Shown here: positions 33,799 through 44,652 of the stretch, one piece after another | How positions within the stretch are numbered: the first letter of the stretch is position 1 | Layout: each line of letters starts with the position of its first letter | NCBI GenBank assembly: GCA_030407315.1 | Contig: JALQPE010000408.1 | Span: 5,001-69,000, forward strand | Direction: 5' to 3' | Origin: Asparagopsis taxiformis | Taxonomy: Eukaryota; Rhodophyta; Florideophyceae; Bonnemaisoniales; Bonnemaisoniaceae | DNA: 64,000 nucleotides | The notes under the pieces: model-generated | Databases searched by the model: none | What the model was told of the DNA's origin: nothing | The model's input: the letters and a program-made list of their open reading frames with translations, nothing else | Program-made: the position numbers and the translations under genes

Positions 33799-36438
33799 CT
33801 ATGGGCTCCGCCGCCCGCAAAAACGGTTGCATCGCCTTCCTACCGCATCCATTCTAGTTCTAGTGCGACGGCCGAAACATGGTATCTCGACAATAATAAT
33901 TCGGCATCTTCTTCCGCGTAGGAACCTACACCGAATCCTCGTTCTCGGGCAGTCGGGTCTAGCAACCGGGGCGGGAGCCGGAGCCGGAACTGGAGCGGGG
34001 ACCGGTGCGGGAACTGGAGCGGGAACCGGTGCGGGAACCGGTGCGGGAACTGGTGCGGGAACCGGAGCGGGAACCGGAGCGGGAACTGGAGCGGGAACCG
34101 GTGCAGGGGCAGCCGAGCAGGCAGTCTGGTTCGCATTGGGCAAGGTCCCAGCGGGGCACACAGTGCAAGCAGCACTCCCTGGACTACTCGCAATCGTGCC
34201 AGGCGGACAGTTTGTGCACACTGCAGACATAACGGCACTGAACGACCCAGCTGCGCACTCCGTGCAAACCGTTGCTCCCTGCAAGGCAATCGTCCCCGCT
34301 GGACATGGCGAGCAGCTACTCACACCGGCCGGAGAGAATGTTCCGAGCGGACAGCTGGTGCACGAGCTCGCTCCTCCAGCGGAGAATGTTCCCGCTGCAC
34401 ACATCTCACATGTCGCGGTGCCGCCAACTGCAAATGTTCCTGCAAAACAAGCCATGCATGACGTTGCACCACCCCCGGACACCGTCCCAGGTGCACAATC
34501 CGAACAAGACGAAGACTGCACGCTTGACGAGAACTGGCCCGCTGGGCACATGATGCATCCAGCTGCGCTGTTAGTTCCCGACTGGAATGTCCCCGCAGGG
34601 CATGCTGTACATGTGGAACCACTCATCAATGCTGTACCTGCTGGGCAGGTAGAACAACCCGAAGCCCCAGCTGAAGACGTTTGTCCAGCTGGACAAGGTG
34701 AACATGCCGAAGCACCGCTATTTGAGAAAAACATAGCTGCACACGGAGTACAAGCACTCGATCCGCTAGTCGCAGCAAACGTTCCAGCTGCACAAGCTGT
34801 ACAAGATCCAGAACCAGTACTTGCTGCAAATGTACCGCTTACACATGGCGTGCACATTGCTGAGCCTGCACTAGATGATGTACCAATCGGGCATGTCGTA
34901 CATGATGATGTTGCGGTGTTTACGATAGTGCCTGCTCCACAAGTAGTGCATGAAGCCGATCCTGCAGCTGCAACTTGACCTGTCCCGCATGGCATGCATG
35001 GCGCCGATCCCCCAGGTGAAAATGTGTTCGCTGGACACTGCGTGCAACTACCCGAAAGTCCTGGCTGTGTCCCAGGCCCACAAGAGCAGCCTGTTCTATC
35101 CGCATTAGATGGTGAATTAGCAGGACACGTCATGCACGAATTATCTGCATTACCAGCCGGCGTAAATGTGTTGGGCGGGCAAGCAGCACAGACATTACCT
35201 ACTGGGTCCAAGAACTGACCAGCCGGACATTGCATGCACATTCCGTTAGCTCCCTGGAATGTGCCCGCCGGGCACACTGACGCACAACTATCAATGCCAG
35301 GCGAACCAGTTCCACCAGTAGTCTGTCCAGCGGGGCATGCAGAACAGTCTGTAGCTCCGGATCCCGAGAACGATCCAATGGCACAAGGCATGCAGACACC
35401 ATTGGTGCCAGCATTCGAAAATGTACCAGCTGAACAAGAAGTACATGCTGAACCTACTGCACTACCCATACCATTCGGGCATCGAGTACACGAAGTTGAC
35501 GCACCAGCAGCTGCAGTCATTCCTGCAGGACACGCTTGACATTGACTCATTGAATTCACGAAAAATCCCACCATACACGATGAGCAGGTTCCATCGGGGC
35601 TCAAAAATTGGCTTGTCAAACAAGAAACGGTCACACAATCGGAAGCCATATCACGTGAGTTGCCGAGGATTACAGTCCCAGTCGGGCAAGGCTGACAGGC
35701 ACTGATACCACCAGTCGAAAAAGTGTTTCCACTACAATTTTCGCAAGACCCGGCCATGAATCCTGACGAGAAAGTCCCTGCTGGGCAAGGGGTACATGAT
35801 GTTGCACCAATACCAGAAAAAGTTCCTGGACCGCAGGGACTACACAGAGTAGCCGACCCAAGAGGTGCAATTGTTCCGGCAAGGCAAGTCGAACACAGCG
35901 CCTGTCCGGGGGTTGATGAAGCAGTTCCTGGTGTGCAAGAGGTGCATGCTTGCTGTCCTGTCAATGGCTGCGCGGAACCTGGTGGGCAGACTGGACAAAC
36001 AGGCGGGAAGGGTCCGCTTCCTGCGGCCAGTGCCGTTCCTCTTGGACAAGGTGTACAGCCGCCTGGCTGAGTTGCGGATGGCATTTGAAAGAACTGTCCA
36101 GCTGTGCAAGGTGCAACACAGTCAGCAGCGGAAGTCTGTCCACCCGGGGTAAAGGTTCCAGGAAGACAGGAGGTGCAGGTATCGGCACCTGCGACAGAAA
36201 ATGTGTTCTGTATACATGGAGTGCACGCAAAGTTTCCAGGATTGCTCTTGGCGGTGCCTGCTGGGCAAGGTTGGCATTGCAGGGTTGCTGTCCCTGGAAC
36301 GGGCTGAGCGCCGATATTGCAATTGCATATTGTACCTGATGGTATTGCGAATGCGGGGCAGGATATTTGGGCGACGGTGGAGTGATGGAGAAGGATGAGG
36401 CATAAAAGCCATAAGAGGGGTGTGTTGAGGTTGCCCAT
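33799..36438 (-). CDS. Secreted GCC2/GCC3 (ephrin-receptor-like) cysteine-repeat protein
   Basis: 879 aa from the ATG at 36438, which starts MGNLNTPLLWLLCLILL, a clear signal peptide; an in-frame ATG 53 codons upstream gives no such signal. The body is made of tandem cysteine repeats of the GCC2/GCC3 type, each about 40-50 aa, with the pattern CxxCPAGTFS...GxxxCxxC repeated some 18-20 times. A (PV/AP)n linker of about 40 residues follows. The protein ends in a basic Cys/Arg-rich tail (residues of about 830-879, RCRFLRGRRCR and CNRFCGRR). Such repeats occur in extracellular adhesion or receptor proteins. The Pro-Ala-Val linker suggests a rod, and the basic tail could bind sulfated cell-wall polysaccharides; both are inference. 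No transmembrane segment follows. A TATA-like box lies at 36504-36512. Confidence 0.9.
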   Translation of the reverse strand: MGNLNTPLLWLLCLILLHHSTVAQISCPAFAIPSGTICNCNIGAQPVPGTATLQCQPCPAGTAKSNPGNFACTPCIQNTFSVAGADTCTSCLPGTFTPGGQTSAADCVAPCTAGQFFQMPSATQPGGCTPCPRGTALAAGSGPFPPVCPVCPPGSAQPLTGQQACTSCTPGTASSTPGQALCSTCLAGTIAPLGSATLCSPCGPGTFSGIGATSCTPCPAGTFSSGFMAGSCENCSGNTFSTGGISACQPCPTGTVILGNSRDMASDCVTVSCLTSQFLSPDGTCSSCMVGFFVNSMSQCQACPAGMTAAAGASTSCTRCPNGMGSAVGSACTSCSAGTFSNAGTNGVCMPCAIGSFSGSGATDCSACPAGQTTGGTGSPGIDSCASVCPAGTFQGANGMCMQCPAGQFLDPVGNVCAACPPNTFTPAGNADNSCMTCPANSPSNADRTGCSCGPGTQPGLSGSCTQCPANTFSPGGSAPCMPCGTGQVAAAGSASCTTCGAGTIVNTATSSCTTCPIGTSSSAGSAMCTPCVSGTFAASTGSGSCTACAAGTFAATSGSSACTPCAAMFFSNSGASACSPCPAGQTSSAGASGCSTCPAGTALMSGSTCTACPAGTFQSGTNSAAGCIMCPAGQFSSSVQSSSCSDCAPGTVSGGGATSCMACFAGTFAVGGTATCEMCAAGTFSAGGASSCTSCPLGTFSPAGVSSCSPCPAGTIALQGATVCTECAAGSFSAVMSAVCTNCPPGTIASSPGSAACTVCPAGTLPNANQTACSAAPAPVPAPVPAPVPAPVPAPVPAPVPAPVPAPVPAPVPAPVPAPAPAPVARPDCPRTRIRCRFLRGRRCRIIIVEIPCFGRRTRTRMDAVGRRCNRFCGRRSP

Positions 36439-36503
36439 CGCAAGGCAGAACTGTGGTCCAGAAACGTGTTTGACTGGAAGCCACGTTCGAATTGGAGCTT
36501 TGG

Positions 36504-36512
36504 GTTTTATAG
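36504..36512 (-). promoter_or_regulatory. TATA-like box for the cysteine-repeat gene
   Basis: CTATAAAAC on the reverse strand, about 66-74 bp upstream of the ATG at 36438. This spacing recurs at other genes in the window and supports that start. Confidence 0.55.
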
Positions 36513-38381
36513 TAGAGCGGATACGTTGATAGTGGATGAGTGTTACAGTGTTATGGCATGTATACAGTGATACGGCGATTGTATAATGGAGAGGCAAGTG
36601 AATAGATGGATTGGGGGATTATTATTGTATATTTGTTGAAGACTAGCAAGATGAATACGTAAAATGCAGGATTGAACTGTGGCGTGTGCGAATGGATCTG
36701 GAGAAATGTATGGAAAGGAATATACTATAGCGATGAACACTGGAAGATCTGATGCTCATATTGTGCTTACCATTACAATGCTGTGTTGCACACGGAAGAT
36801 ATGATCAAGAGTGTAACAAGGGTGCATGGCGGGGGATCGGCAGATTGCTATGAAATGTTGATAGCCGAACTATCCTCGAACTTTACTTAATCGATAAAAC
36901 TAAACTTCTGGGGGTCAATGACGGTGTCACGGTGAATTTAGCGGTACGTCATGCATTCATCGAGATTTCAACCATTGACGTAGGCTCGGAACGAAAAGAA
37001 GGGAACGCGAGGCACAGAGTGTTAACAGTGACAGAGGTCTATTGCTGCAGCACAATGGGGGCTAATGAGGATTACAATCTACATTGTGAATGGTCAATTC
37101 TAGCAGCTCGAGATACGCTACTCTCGTCTTAGTGCTCATGATAACTATCTAACCTGCGATAGCATTACCGATTGTCCTGTACAATACAGTACTGTACCAC
37201 AATATGTTACGACATACGAGCCACGTGTATGAATTTCCTTCGCCGTGTCATTGCTCGGAAGCAACCGAGCAACGGTCAGTAACCAATAACATCCATTGAA
37301 TATTGATTGGAAGATAAAGCTATCAATGCTGGCATTACCCTCTTGCGCAAGCCTCGCATCTTCCTGGATACCGATGAGGAAGCACATAGCCTAGTATTGC
37401 TGCAAGTATTCGCGCCAAACAAAAGCGTCGCGCATTGTGCTCGAATCATAACAAGAGCATCAAAGCCAGTTTTACTGGCGAAATGAAGCACGTGTGAATA
37501 TTTTGCGCACTTGGCTCTTATGAGAGTTCCGGCATCTGAATCGTATTTGCTTGTTATCCAGTCTATACCTGCACATCCCCTGCACACCTCTAACTGAACT
37601 TCCTTGAATCCAAATAGTCATTAAGTGTTCTGCAAGTTGATGTTATACGATACAAATCATTGGTGCGTTTGCTAATGAAGGGAAATCCTCAAAGTTGCCG
37701 GCAACAGCGCTATCTTTTCCACCAAGCTCACGTCCACCTATTTCTATACCGTCAGTTTACGACAGCTTGAGCAAGTAATCCAGTGTGGTAAATCCAATTG
37801 TACACGGTCTCGGATGACCACGGATGGCTGTAACGAATCAAAGTATCGTCAAAGGACAACTACGCCACAGATGGCTGACCAATTGTTGTACATATTTGAT
37901 CGGGTGTTATCCGAGGGTTGCGGCCAGATTTTCTGACAGCGGAACAAAAAGGTAGGTAGTGTAGTGGGGAAACAAATGTCCGCTGTCTCAAGTGTGCAGC
38001 AGACACCAGTAGGTTAGGCATTGCTGGTGTTACGGAATGTTCACGTTAGATTGGACATGGTGAAAAATCGATCAATTCAATCCAAACGGGCCACAGAATC
38101 ACTATAATACGCGGTACAGTGTACGCGGACCATTGTTACTGACAATCTGTCAGTCGGTATAGCGGCCCAGACAGCATCGCAGCCTGGAGCCCGAGCTCGC
38201 AGGGCCATGCCACGTCCGACACTACCTGCAACGATGGATGCAGCATTTCCAGATTCCAACGCAACCAGCTTAAGAGGCCTACTTGCGCAAGTCACTCCAA
38301 TTACACGTGTACTACATGCCCACATAAAGCAATTATCTCACTCAACAAATTCAATCCATCCCTCGTTTCTCACAAACCAAC
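36513..38381. other. Intergenic between divergent genes, nothing recognised
   Basis: About 1.9 kb upstream of both the cysteine-repeat gene (reverse) and the NB-ARC/WD40/TIR gene (forward). Only short frames are present; no RNA gene or repeat is evident. Confidence 0.5.
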
Positions 38382-41300
38382 ATGGGAAACGTCGTCTCCC
38401 GTCGTCGAAAAACTTCTCGCACCTCCATCCCGTCCGTTTCCAATATTCCCAGTGGCTCTGACCATGCCATTGACTTTTCGCATTCACCTGACACGCCGCG
38501 CAGTCGTGCCGAAGCAGAATTGTTATCACTCGACACAAACCGTAACACCATTGCACTTGTAGGCATGGAGGGGTCTGGTAAGACCACCACTTTGCTCTCG
38601 ATTGCTAGATCTGCAGATATCTCTCGCGCTTTTAGCCAAGGCATATGGTTGATACGGATTTTTGATCATATGTCATTGCGCTCTTTTATACTTCATTTGC
38701 GTCAACTGGCTCATAAACTTTTCCCAGACTTTCTCGACTCTTTCGATAGGATGACTTCTGATGATCAATTTCATTCGCGCTTCGCCTCGGAACTGCTTAC
38801 TCGCTTTTCTTCCACCAAAGTATTGCTCATATTTGACGATGTGTTGCTTGCCAATGATGACATTTACAATGTCATAGATGGAATGTGCAGCGCATTGCGC
38901 ACAGTTCACAATACCCACTTCAAGATTCTACTTGCATCTACCGATTGGAAGCCTGGTAGAAGACCCATGGACGACGTAACCATCGATATGAACCCCGTAC
39001 AATCCCATACGGAAACCGCAAAAAGTATCTTGTGTTTCCACTCATGTATTGATCCCGCCATTCTCGGGCTCATGTCTAGGCAAGACTTGCATGCACTCGA
39101 CAGAATTATCAGTGCGTGTGGAGGAATGCCACTCGCTTTGAGCATTGCAGGCTCATCGATTCGCATCATAATGAACAACTCACAAGATGACTATGCCAAG
39201 AACGCTATCAAAAGCTACTGGGGATATCTCCAACACAATGTGGAAATGAAAACTGGAACTGATAGCGTCGAGTACATGCGATTATACGCACCACTTACGA
39301 CAGGTTTGCAGATGTTGCAACACACATGGCCCGTAGAAGACATCACCTTCTTTGAGATGTTTCGGTCCTTCTGTATCCTTCGAAAGAAGACTCCAATTCC
39401 TCTGCGCCCCCTCGAAATGTTGTGGCGAATGAAGAAGCAGAAAGTTGCCGATGCTGTGTCGATCTTTGCGAGTTGTAATATGGTCTCATTGGTTAGAGAC
39501 GAGCACAGTAGATTTATCGGCTTGGATGTACATGATCTTATCCATGATTTCTCCGCACGCTGCGCCGAAAGCGAAGAAGGCGTCCATAAATGGCATTCTA
39601 TATTGCTCGACGCATATTGTCAGACTTTTGAGATGTTGCAATGTCGTGAGAAGGATTTCACATGCAACGCGTGGTGGAATCTCACTAAGAAGGATTTGTA
39701 TATGCAGGATAACGTTGTGCGACATCTGCTCGGTGCTGGAAGAATAAATCAAGCTGTAGCACTTGTGACGGATTACCGCTGGATACAGAGGATGAATCGG
39801 AGTTCGCGAGAGCCACCATTTGCAAAGCTTCTGTCAGATATGAAAATGGTTGAGAGCTTCATTCTCCAACGTGAGAATTGTGAAACATCCAAGAATCTCT
39901 CTGCTGAGATTGCGCTCATCATGCAGACTGTTGAACTGTGCATGGTACCGTATGGCAGTAGACATTATGGTGAGTGCACTTTCCAATTATATGGCCGGTT
40001 GGTTTCATTGCAGTGCAAATGCAATCTTGTTGACAGAATGATTTGGAGCATTGAACATCATGCAAGAAGACCGTGGGTACGTGCTGGGTCTGGAGTGTTG
40101 AAATGTGCGACACTAGGATTGAAACGGGTGTTACCTGTGAGCCACGAGCCGAAACAGCTAGACCTAGGCCTGGACAATCATGAATTAATCATCAGTGGAG
40201 TGAAAGGGGAACTTCGGGTAGTTTCACGCAAGGATGGATCTGAGGTTTACGCACTCGACCGATATTGCCCAAGTTTAGTGTGTTTCTGTGTCGACAGAAA
40301 TTCTGGAGATATAATTGGGTGCACTTCGGAAGGGAATGTGACGATACTTCGCAACGGGCAAAGATTGCGCGCGTTTAAAGTCAGAAAATTGAATCAAGGA
40401 GAGAAGATATCTTGTATGGTTCCTCTGGCGATCGGGAGGAAGCTTGTTCTTGGCTGCACAACGGGACGGATGTTGATACTGGACGCATGCACTGGAAACA
40501 CGGTCAAGGTAGTTGCAGCGCACACGAAGCGCATAACATCACTAACGACTGGTGTGAGTGAAAAGCTGCTCATATCGGCGTCTCAAGACCGAAGCGTACA
40601 AGTTTGGAATACGAGTACATTCCAGGACAGCGAAAAAATATACGAAAGCGAGAATAGAAAAGTGATATGTGTGGCGTTAAGTCGGCAAGAATGTATGATT
40701 GCATTGGCGTTGAACGACGGATCTGTGCGTGTATGGGCTGTCGAACATCGGCGCGAGATCTATTCGTTTATGAATGTTGGTAGATCGAGTGTGCACAGTA
40801 TCACGTTTAATGCGGATAGCACGATGGTTTACGGCGGTTGCGTCGATGCAATATGCAGATGGGACATGACAAAAGTGCAGAACGGGGTGGCAGAAGAGAA
40901 GGTGTTTACACATGATGGGATGGGAAGCATTCAAGCGATTCAGATGAGCGAGGATGGCAAGGAGATAATGGCATTGGGGCGTCGAAAAGTCTTTGTGTGG
41001 GAGACGGAAGGATACGGAGTAGATCGGACATCGTTCCTCAACGAGGTGCACAACTTTGCCGTATCAGCAGACGACGAGAAAGTGGCGACCTTCAGCGCTT
41101 CACGGAAGACAATTGAAATTCGACACGTGGTCGACGTGGCGAAACAAATGAATCGCGTGAATGGCAGCTTCCAGGACCCGGACATGGCGGATATGATTGG
41201 TCAGATGGCCGTGTCCAACGACCACCGCTTTGTTGCTTATGCCAAGCGGCATGATGACTGCAACGTTTACGTCATCGACTTGGTCGAGTTCAGGGCCACA

Positions 41301-42467
41301 GTTCTTACCGGCTTGCAACAATGGGCCGAGACGATGTCCGATTCTGCTCACAAGTTGCATGAATGTCGTGTGGTGAAAATTGCTATCAATGCAAGCGACA
41401 TCATTACCGCCCATGTGCATTTCCAGAAGGAGCCTGCTGCTGATGCGCTAAACCATTCGATATCATGGATGATGTCGACCGGTGAACAGCTGCCACAGCC
41501 TGTCGAGCATTTCTCTGCTTCCATTGAAGAAGAGCGGACCGTTTCTAGTCGCAGCAGACCGCTGCATTTGTCCTGTGAAAAGCTCAAGTACGATGAATAT
41601 TCCAGCACCGTTGAATGGGAAGATGGCTCAGTTCTCGCTGCTATTGCCACTCTAGAATTCCATCCATGGAAAATTCACTTCTCTCCAACTCTGTCCCGTT
41701 TGTGGGTTCTCAGAAAATCAGGCGGGCTACACTATGTGGACTTGGTGGCTGAAGATGCACAGCTGCCTGAATACGAACAACCAAAACTGTTCACCATACC
41801 AGAGAATAGCGTGCCCAATGGTCAAGCCGAAGCCTCATCACAGCCAAATAAGAAAAATCAGCCCAAAGTAACCGCATTTATCAGCCATGCCGGACCTGAT
41901 AAACACACACTCGCCGTCAAGATCTACAAAGGGTTGAAAAAGTTGAACATTGCAACCTTTATTGATCTCATCGAATTGAATCCCGGTGATGACGCACCAC
42001 AAAAGATGATTGATAACATGGAATGTGCAGAAATATTCATCATCATCGTTTCGCCTGAATTTCCGGCACGAAAGTGGACGATGATGGAATTAATGTGCGC
42101 ATTGCGACGGTACGATGAGGCGAAGCGTATGCACAAAGCAGGTCCATTGCTCATACCCATATTTTATCGACTCAATATTGAGCAATGTCGCAGTGATAAC
42201 TTGTTTGATCTAATTGATGAGCATGGTGTTAATGTATTCAGTAAGGAAGGCTTCTTTGAGCGCCTGATGAAAAACGAGGTAACCGTCCAAGATGTTTCGG
42301 CAGCCATGAAGAGACTATCTAGGTTTACTGGAATTGAGAATGTTATGGGATTGACCAATTGCACCAATGATGAGCATGGACGGGAGATATTCGCAGAACA
42401 AATTGTGGATGCTGTGGAAATTGCTATTAACAAGAGGGGAAAGGCAGTTGGTGTGCGGCAATCATAG
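38382..42467 (+). CDS. NB-ARC/WD40/TIR protein (NLR-like STAND receptor)
   Basis: 1361 aa in one frame. It begins MGNVVSRRRK, with Gly2, Ser6 and basic residues as in N-myristoylation signals. The NB-ARC part has a P-loop GMEGSGKTTT (residues 61-70), a Walker B KVLLIFDD (146-153), a sensor-like KILLAST (181-187) and GGMPLAL (247-253). A winged-helix segment with VHDLIHDFSA (about 385-395) recalls the APAF-1 family. A WD40 region spans about 600-900, with clear blades LISASQDRSVQVW and ALNDGSVRVW. A C-terminal TIR domain (about 1163-1275) has AFISHAGPDK, a segment around FIDLIELNPGDD and PARKWTMMELM, whose Glu fits the NADase catalytic position. By family knowledge, such STAND proteins oligomerise on sensing a signal. 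The TIR is at the C-terminus, unlike plant TIR-NB-LRR proteins. Confidence 0.93.
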   Translation: MGNVVSRRRKTSRTSIPSVSNIPSGSDHAIDFSHSPDTPRSRAEAELLSLDTNRNTIALVGMEGSGKTTTLLSIARSADISRAFSQGIWLIRIFDHMSLRSFILHLRQLAHKLFPDFLDSFDRMTSDDQFHSRFASELLTRFSSTKVLLIFDDVLLANDDIYNVIDGMCSALRTVHNTHFKILLASTDWKPGRRPMDDVTIDMNPVQSHTETAKSILCFHSCIDPAILGLMSRQDLHALDRIISACGGMPLALSIAGSSIRIIMNNSQDDYAKNAIKSYWGYLQHNVEMKTGTDSVEYMRLYAPLTTGLQMLQHTWPVEDITFFEMFRSFCILRKKTPIPLRPLEMLWRMKKQKVADAVSIFASCNMVSLVRDEHSRFIGLDVHDLIHDFSARCAESEEGVHKWHSILLDAYCQTFEMLQCREKDFTCNAWWNLTKKDLYMQDNVVRHLLGAGRINQAVALVTDYRWIQRMNRSSREPPFAKLLSDMKMVESFILQRENCETSKNLSAEIALIMQTVELCMVPYGSRHYGECTFQLYGRLVSLQCKCNLVDRMIWSIEHHARRPWVRAGSGVLKCATLGLKRVLPVSHEPKQLDLGLDNHELIISGVKGELRVVSRKDGSEVYALDRYCPSLVCFCVDRNSGDIIGCTSEGNVTILRNGQRLRAFKVRKLNQGEKISCMVPLAIGRKLVLGCTTGRMLILDACTGNTVKVVAAHTKRITSLTTGVSEKLLISASQDRSVQVWNTSTFQDSEKIYESENRKVICVALSRQECMIALALNDGSVRVWAVEHRREIYSFMNVGRSSVHSITFNADSTMVYGGCVDAICRWDMTKVQNGVAEEKVFTHDGMGSIQAIQMSEDGKEIMALGRRKVFVWETEGYGVDRTSFLNEVHNFAVSADDEKVATFSASRKTIEIRHVVDVAKQMNRVNGSFQDPDMADMIGQMAVSNDHRFVAYAKRHDDCNVYVIDLVEFRATVLTGLQQWAETMSDSAHKLHECRVVKIAINASDIITAHVHFQKEPAADALNHSISWMMSTGEQLPQPVEHFSASIEEERTVSSRSRPLHLSCEKLKYDEYSSTVEWEDGSVLAAIATLEFHPWKIHFSPTLSRLWVLRKSGGLHYVDLVAEDAQLPEYEQPKLFTIPENSVPNGQAEASSQPNKKNQPKVTAFISHAGPDKHTLAVKIYKGLKKLNIATFIDLIELNPGDDAPQKMIDNMECAEIFIIIVSPEFPARKWTMMELMCALRRYDEAKRMHKAGPLLIPIFYRLNIEQCRSDNLFDLIDEHGVNVFSKEGFFERLMKNEVTVQDVSAAMKRLSRFTGIENVMGLTNCTNDEHGREIFAEQIVDAVEIAINKRGKAVGVRQS

Positions 42468-42579
42468 CTGTGATGGCTACCAACTCTTTAGTGTTTAGAA
42501 GTATGCAATGCGCGACGGGCAGCGAGCCGAGTACTAAGGCTCCACGCCGGAATTTTTCTCACCATTGAAGCAGAAACTG

Positions 42580-44412
42580 CTATACCACTGGCCACTTGTC
42601 TCTCGGTTTAAACGCCGAGTGTCCGTCTGGAATATTATTCGCTACATCAGGGAAATGCCGGGCGAGTACATCACGCATTCCATCAACGCTCTTCACCCAC
42701 GCCAATCCTGCCTTGGTATAAGTCTTCTCATTGAAATCCGTCGTGAAGAACCGGTCAGCTTCCAGTCTTCTTGACGCCATCAACAAGAAGATCAGGAAAG
42801 CTGTCTCCGAAATGGCAAATCCCTTTATCTTCTTTTCGGCCAACATTCCAACCATCAAATCAACCTTTTCAATCCCATCCGCACCGTAAACTTCCTCGAG
42901 AGCCTTCGCATTCTCCAAATCCCCGCCACACAGGTCGCGGTAATTTTTGAATGCAGACAATTTCAATTCGCGCCGAAAATCATTGTATGCCCGTATACCA
43001 CGCTCACGATCCCGGTACAAGTCTAAAGCGGCGAGGTCGATATTTTCAGGCAGTGCCCGCCCATAATTGTCTGTTGGTGGAAGATCACGTAGTGCTGATG
43101 GATAGTTGTATAGCTCCAGATTACCACAAGGTAGGCGTACGAGCGTGTCCCACACCTCGTGTGGCATGGAACTTGATCTGTTTAATATATCTTCTCCAGC
43201 GAGCCCGACCAATTTCCCTAGCGGCTCATAGCCGGATGGAAGAGGTAGTCCGTCCGGAAGCATGGGGTGCAAACGGTAAACTGATACAAACTCTTCTGTG
43301 AGACAGTAAGGGACGCCATGTGATTCAGACTCTTCCGCTGCTACAAGACCAAGCGCTCCCGGTGGACCCTTCTTGGACAGGCCCAATGCCTTTGGCAGAC
43401 CAAACCAGTTCGTTTTCCTGGGATGCATGGGAAATGAAAATAAAGTTAGTGCAGAATACGCAGCAAATGCGAAGCAGATACGGTGCAATCCAACTTACAT
43501 TCCAACTTTCAGCGTGCTAGTCTTCAACAACTCAATAGTCCAATCAACCGTATGAATCTTTGCCGCAACAGCAGCGACAACAAGTCGTGCAAGATTGAAC
43601 AACTTGTCATCATTTTCAGCCAGTTCAGGGTGCTCTCGGGCAATAGTCTCTGCGACGGCATTGTGCTCCCTGGCAAAGATTTCCTGCAACATGGCGACGC
43701 CGAGCCATCCATTTTTGGCATCACCAACCAAATTCGTGCCGTCTTCGTCCTTGGCCAAGATGCCAGGAGTTTTAGAAACATGCAGCTTACCGCCTTGTCG
43801 AGTTCTTGCACGCAACACGGCGGCATCATCTTGTCCGTAAACGAAGCTAGCATCCCACCAATGGGTTCTGGAATTGTCAAAGAAGCCATCTGAACGTTGT
43901 TTAGTTGCCTTGAATTTAAATGACGACAGAGGGCAACCTGACGGTGCTTGATCTAGTATAATATCTTCATCTGCATCAAAGTGACCAAACCAATCGTGTG
44001 ACATTGCTTGAATCCATGCAGCAGCGAGAATGTTCAACTGGTCACCGGCGGGACGAAAAGTTCGTCGGGCCAGTAATTTATGCGCGACAAGCTGAACAGA
44101 GGGCCTGGTATCAGCAGTTGCAGGTGGAGCAGGAGGCATATTGCGCCCGAAAGGAGTATTTGAGGCGCCAGCATCAGGATGTTGCGGGTCATTTCCATGC
44201 GCGTTTGCAGTGCGGTAATCGGGCGGGTTGTCGAGCGGCGTTTGGGGTGGTAATGGCGCAGGGTAGAGATTTATACCCTGCATAACCACTCTTCGAGCAA
44301 CAAGCGATACGGTGCCCAAAAGCCCGGTACCATGGTGAGGGATCAGTTTGGATATGCCTAGGAGGAGCTTTTGGAGTAGACTAGGTGCTTTGCGTTGGAT
44401 CGGGTCAGCCAT
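42580..44412 (-). CDS. Alpha-dioxygenase (fatty-acid alpha-oxidising heme enzyme), two exons
   Basis: Exon 1 runs 44412-43499, exon 2 43417-42580; spliced length 1752 nt, 583 aa. The family inserts O2 at the alpha carbon of fatty acids to give 2-hydroperoxides, as in plant pathogen-induced oxygenases. Visible motifs: SHDWFGHF with the distal His139, THWWDASFVYG (183-193), FAREHNAVAE (246-255), KIHTVDWTIELLKT (285-298), and EEFVSVYRLHP with the candidate catalytic Tyr352 and proximal heme ligand His355 spaced as Y-x-x-H. The join restores KVGM-KTNWFG across the splice site. The start at 44412 is preferred because ATGs at 44475 and 44481 lie at or upstream of a TATA-like box. No signal peptide is seen. 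The gene is convergent with the NLR-like gene (112 bp between stops) and divergent from the next gene. Confidence 0.92.
43418..43498 (-). other. Intron of the alpha-dioxygenase gene (81 bp)
   Basis: Begins GTAAGT and ends CATCCCAG on the reverse strand. Without removal the frame stops right after KVGM. Removal joins two frames with family-consistent sequence on both sides. It is the only intron recognised in the window. Confidence 0.9.
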
Positions 44413-44478
44413 AGTAGTATCACTGTGAAGTGTAGACGTACAACAGCACAAATCGGTGTTGATGATGTCTGCCATTAG

Positions 44479-44488
44479 CATATATATT
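44479..44488 (-). promoter_or_regulatory. TATA-like box for the alpha-dioxygenase gene
   Basis: AATATATATG on the reverse strand, about 67-76 bp upstream of the ATG at 44412. It helps decide the start codon. Confidence 0.5.
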
Positions 44489-44591
44489 GGGCGGAAATGG
44501 ACAGCAGTTCAGGTGTATACCCTCCCAAAGGCACATTTTTTGAGTATGACATTCTGCTGGTGTCATCAGAATCGTGATATCAGATTACACG

Positions 44592-44599
44592 CATATAAG
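44592..44599 (+). promoter_or_regulatory. TATA-like box for the gene at 44653
   Basis: CATATAAG about 54-61 bp upstream of the forward ATG. With the reverse-strand box at 44479 it makes the 240-bp gap look like a bidirectional promoter. Confidence 0.45.
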
Positions 44600-44652
44600 C
44601 GTGGTTTCTCTGTGGAAAAGGTCCAACGCACCACCCGTTGCACTCCAACAAG

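Noticed and set aside
33827..34978. A 383-codon forward frame antisense to the cysteine-repeat gene
   Set aside because: It is a shadow: Gly-Ala-Gly-Thr repeats are the complement of the Pro-Ala-Val linker, and the reverse frame carries the signal peptide and cysteine pattern.
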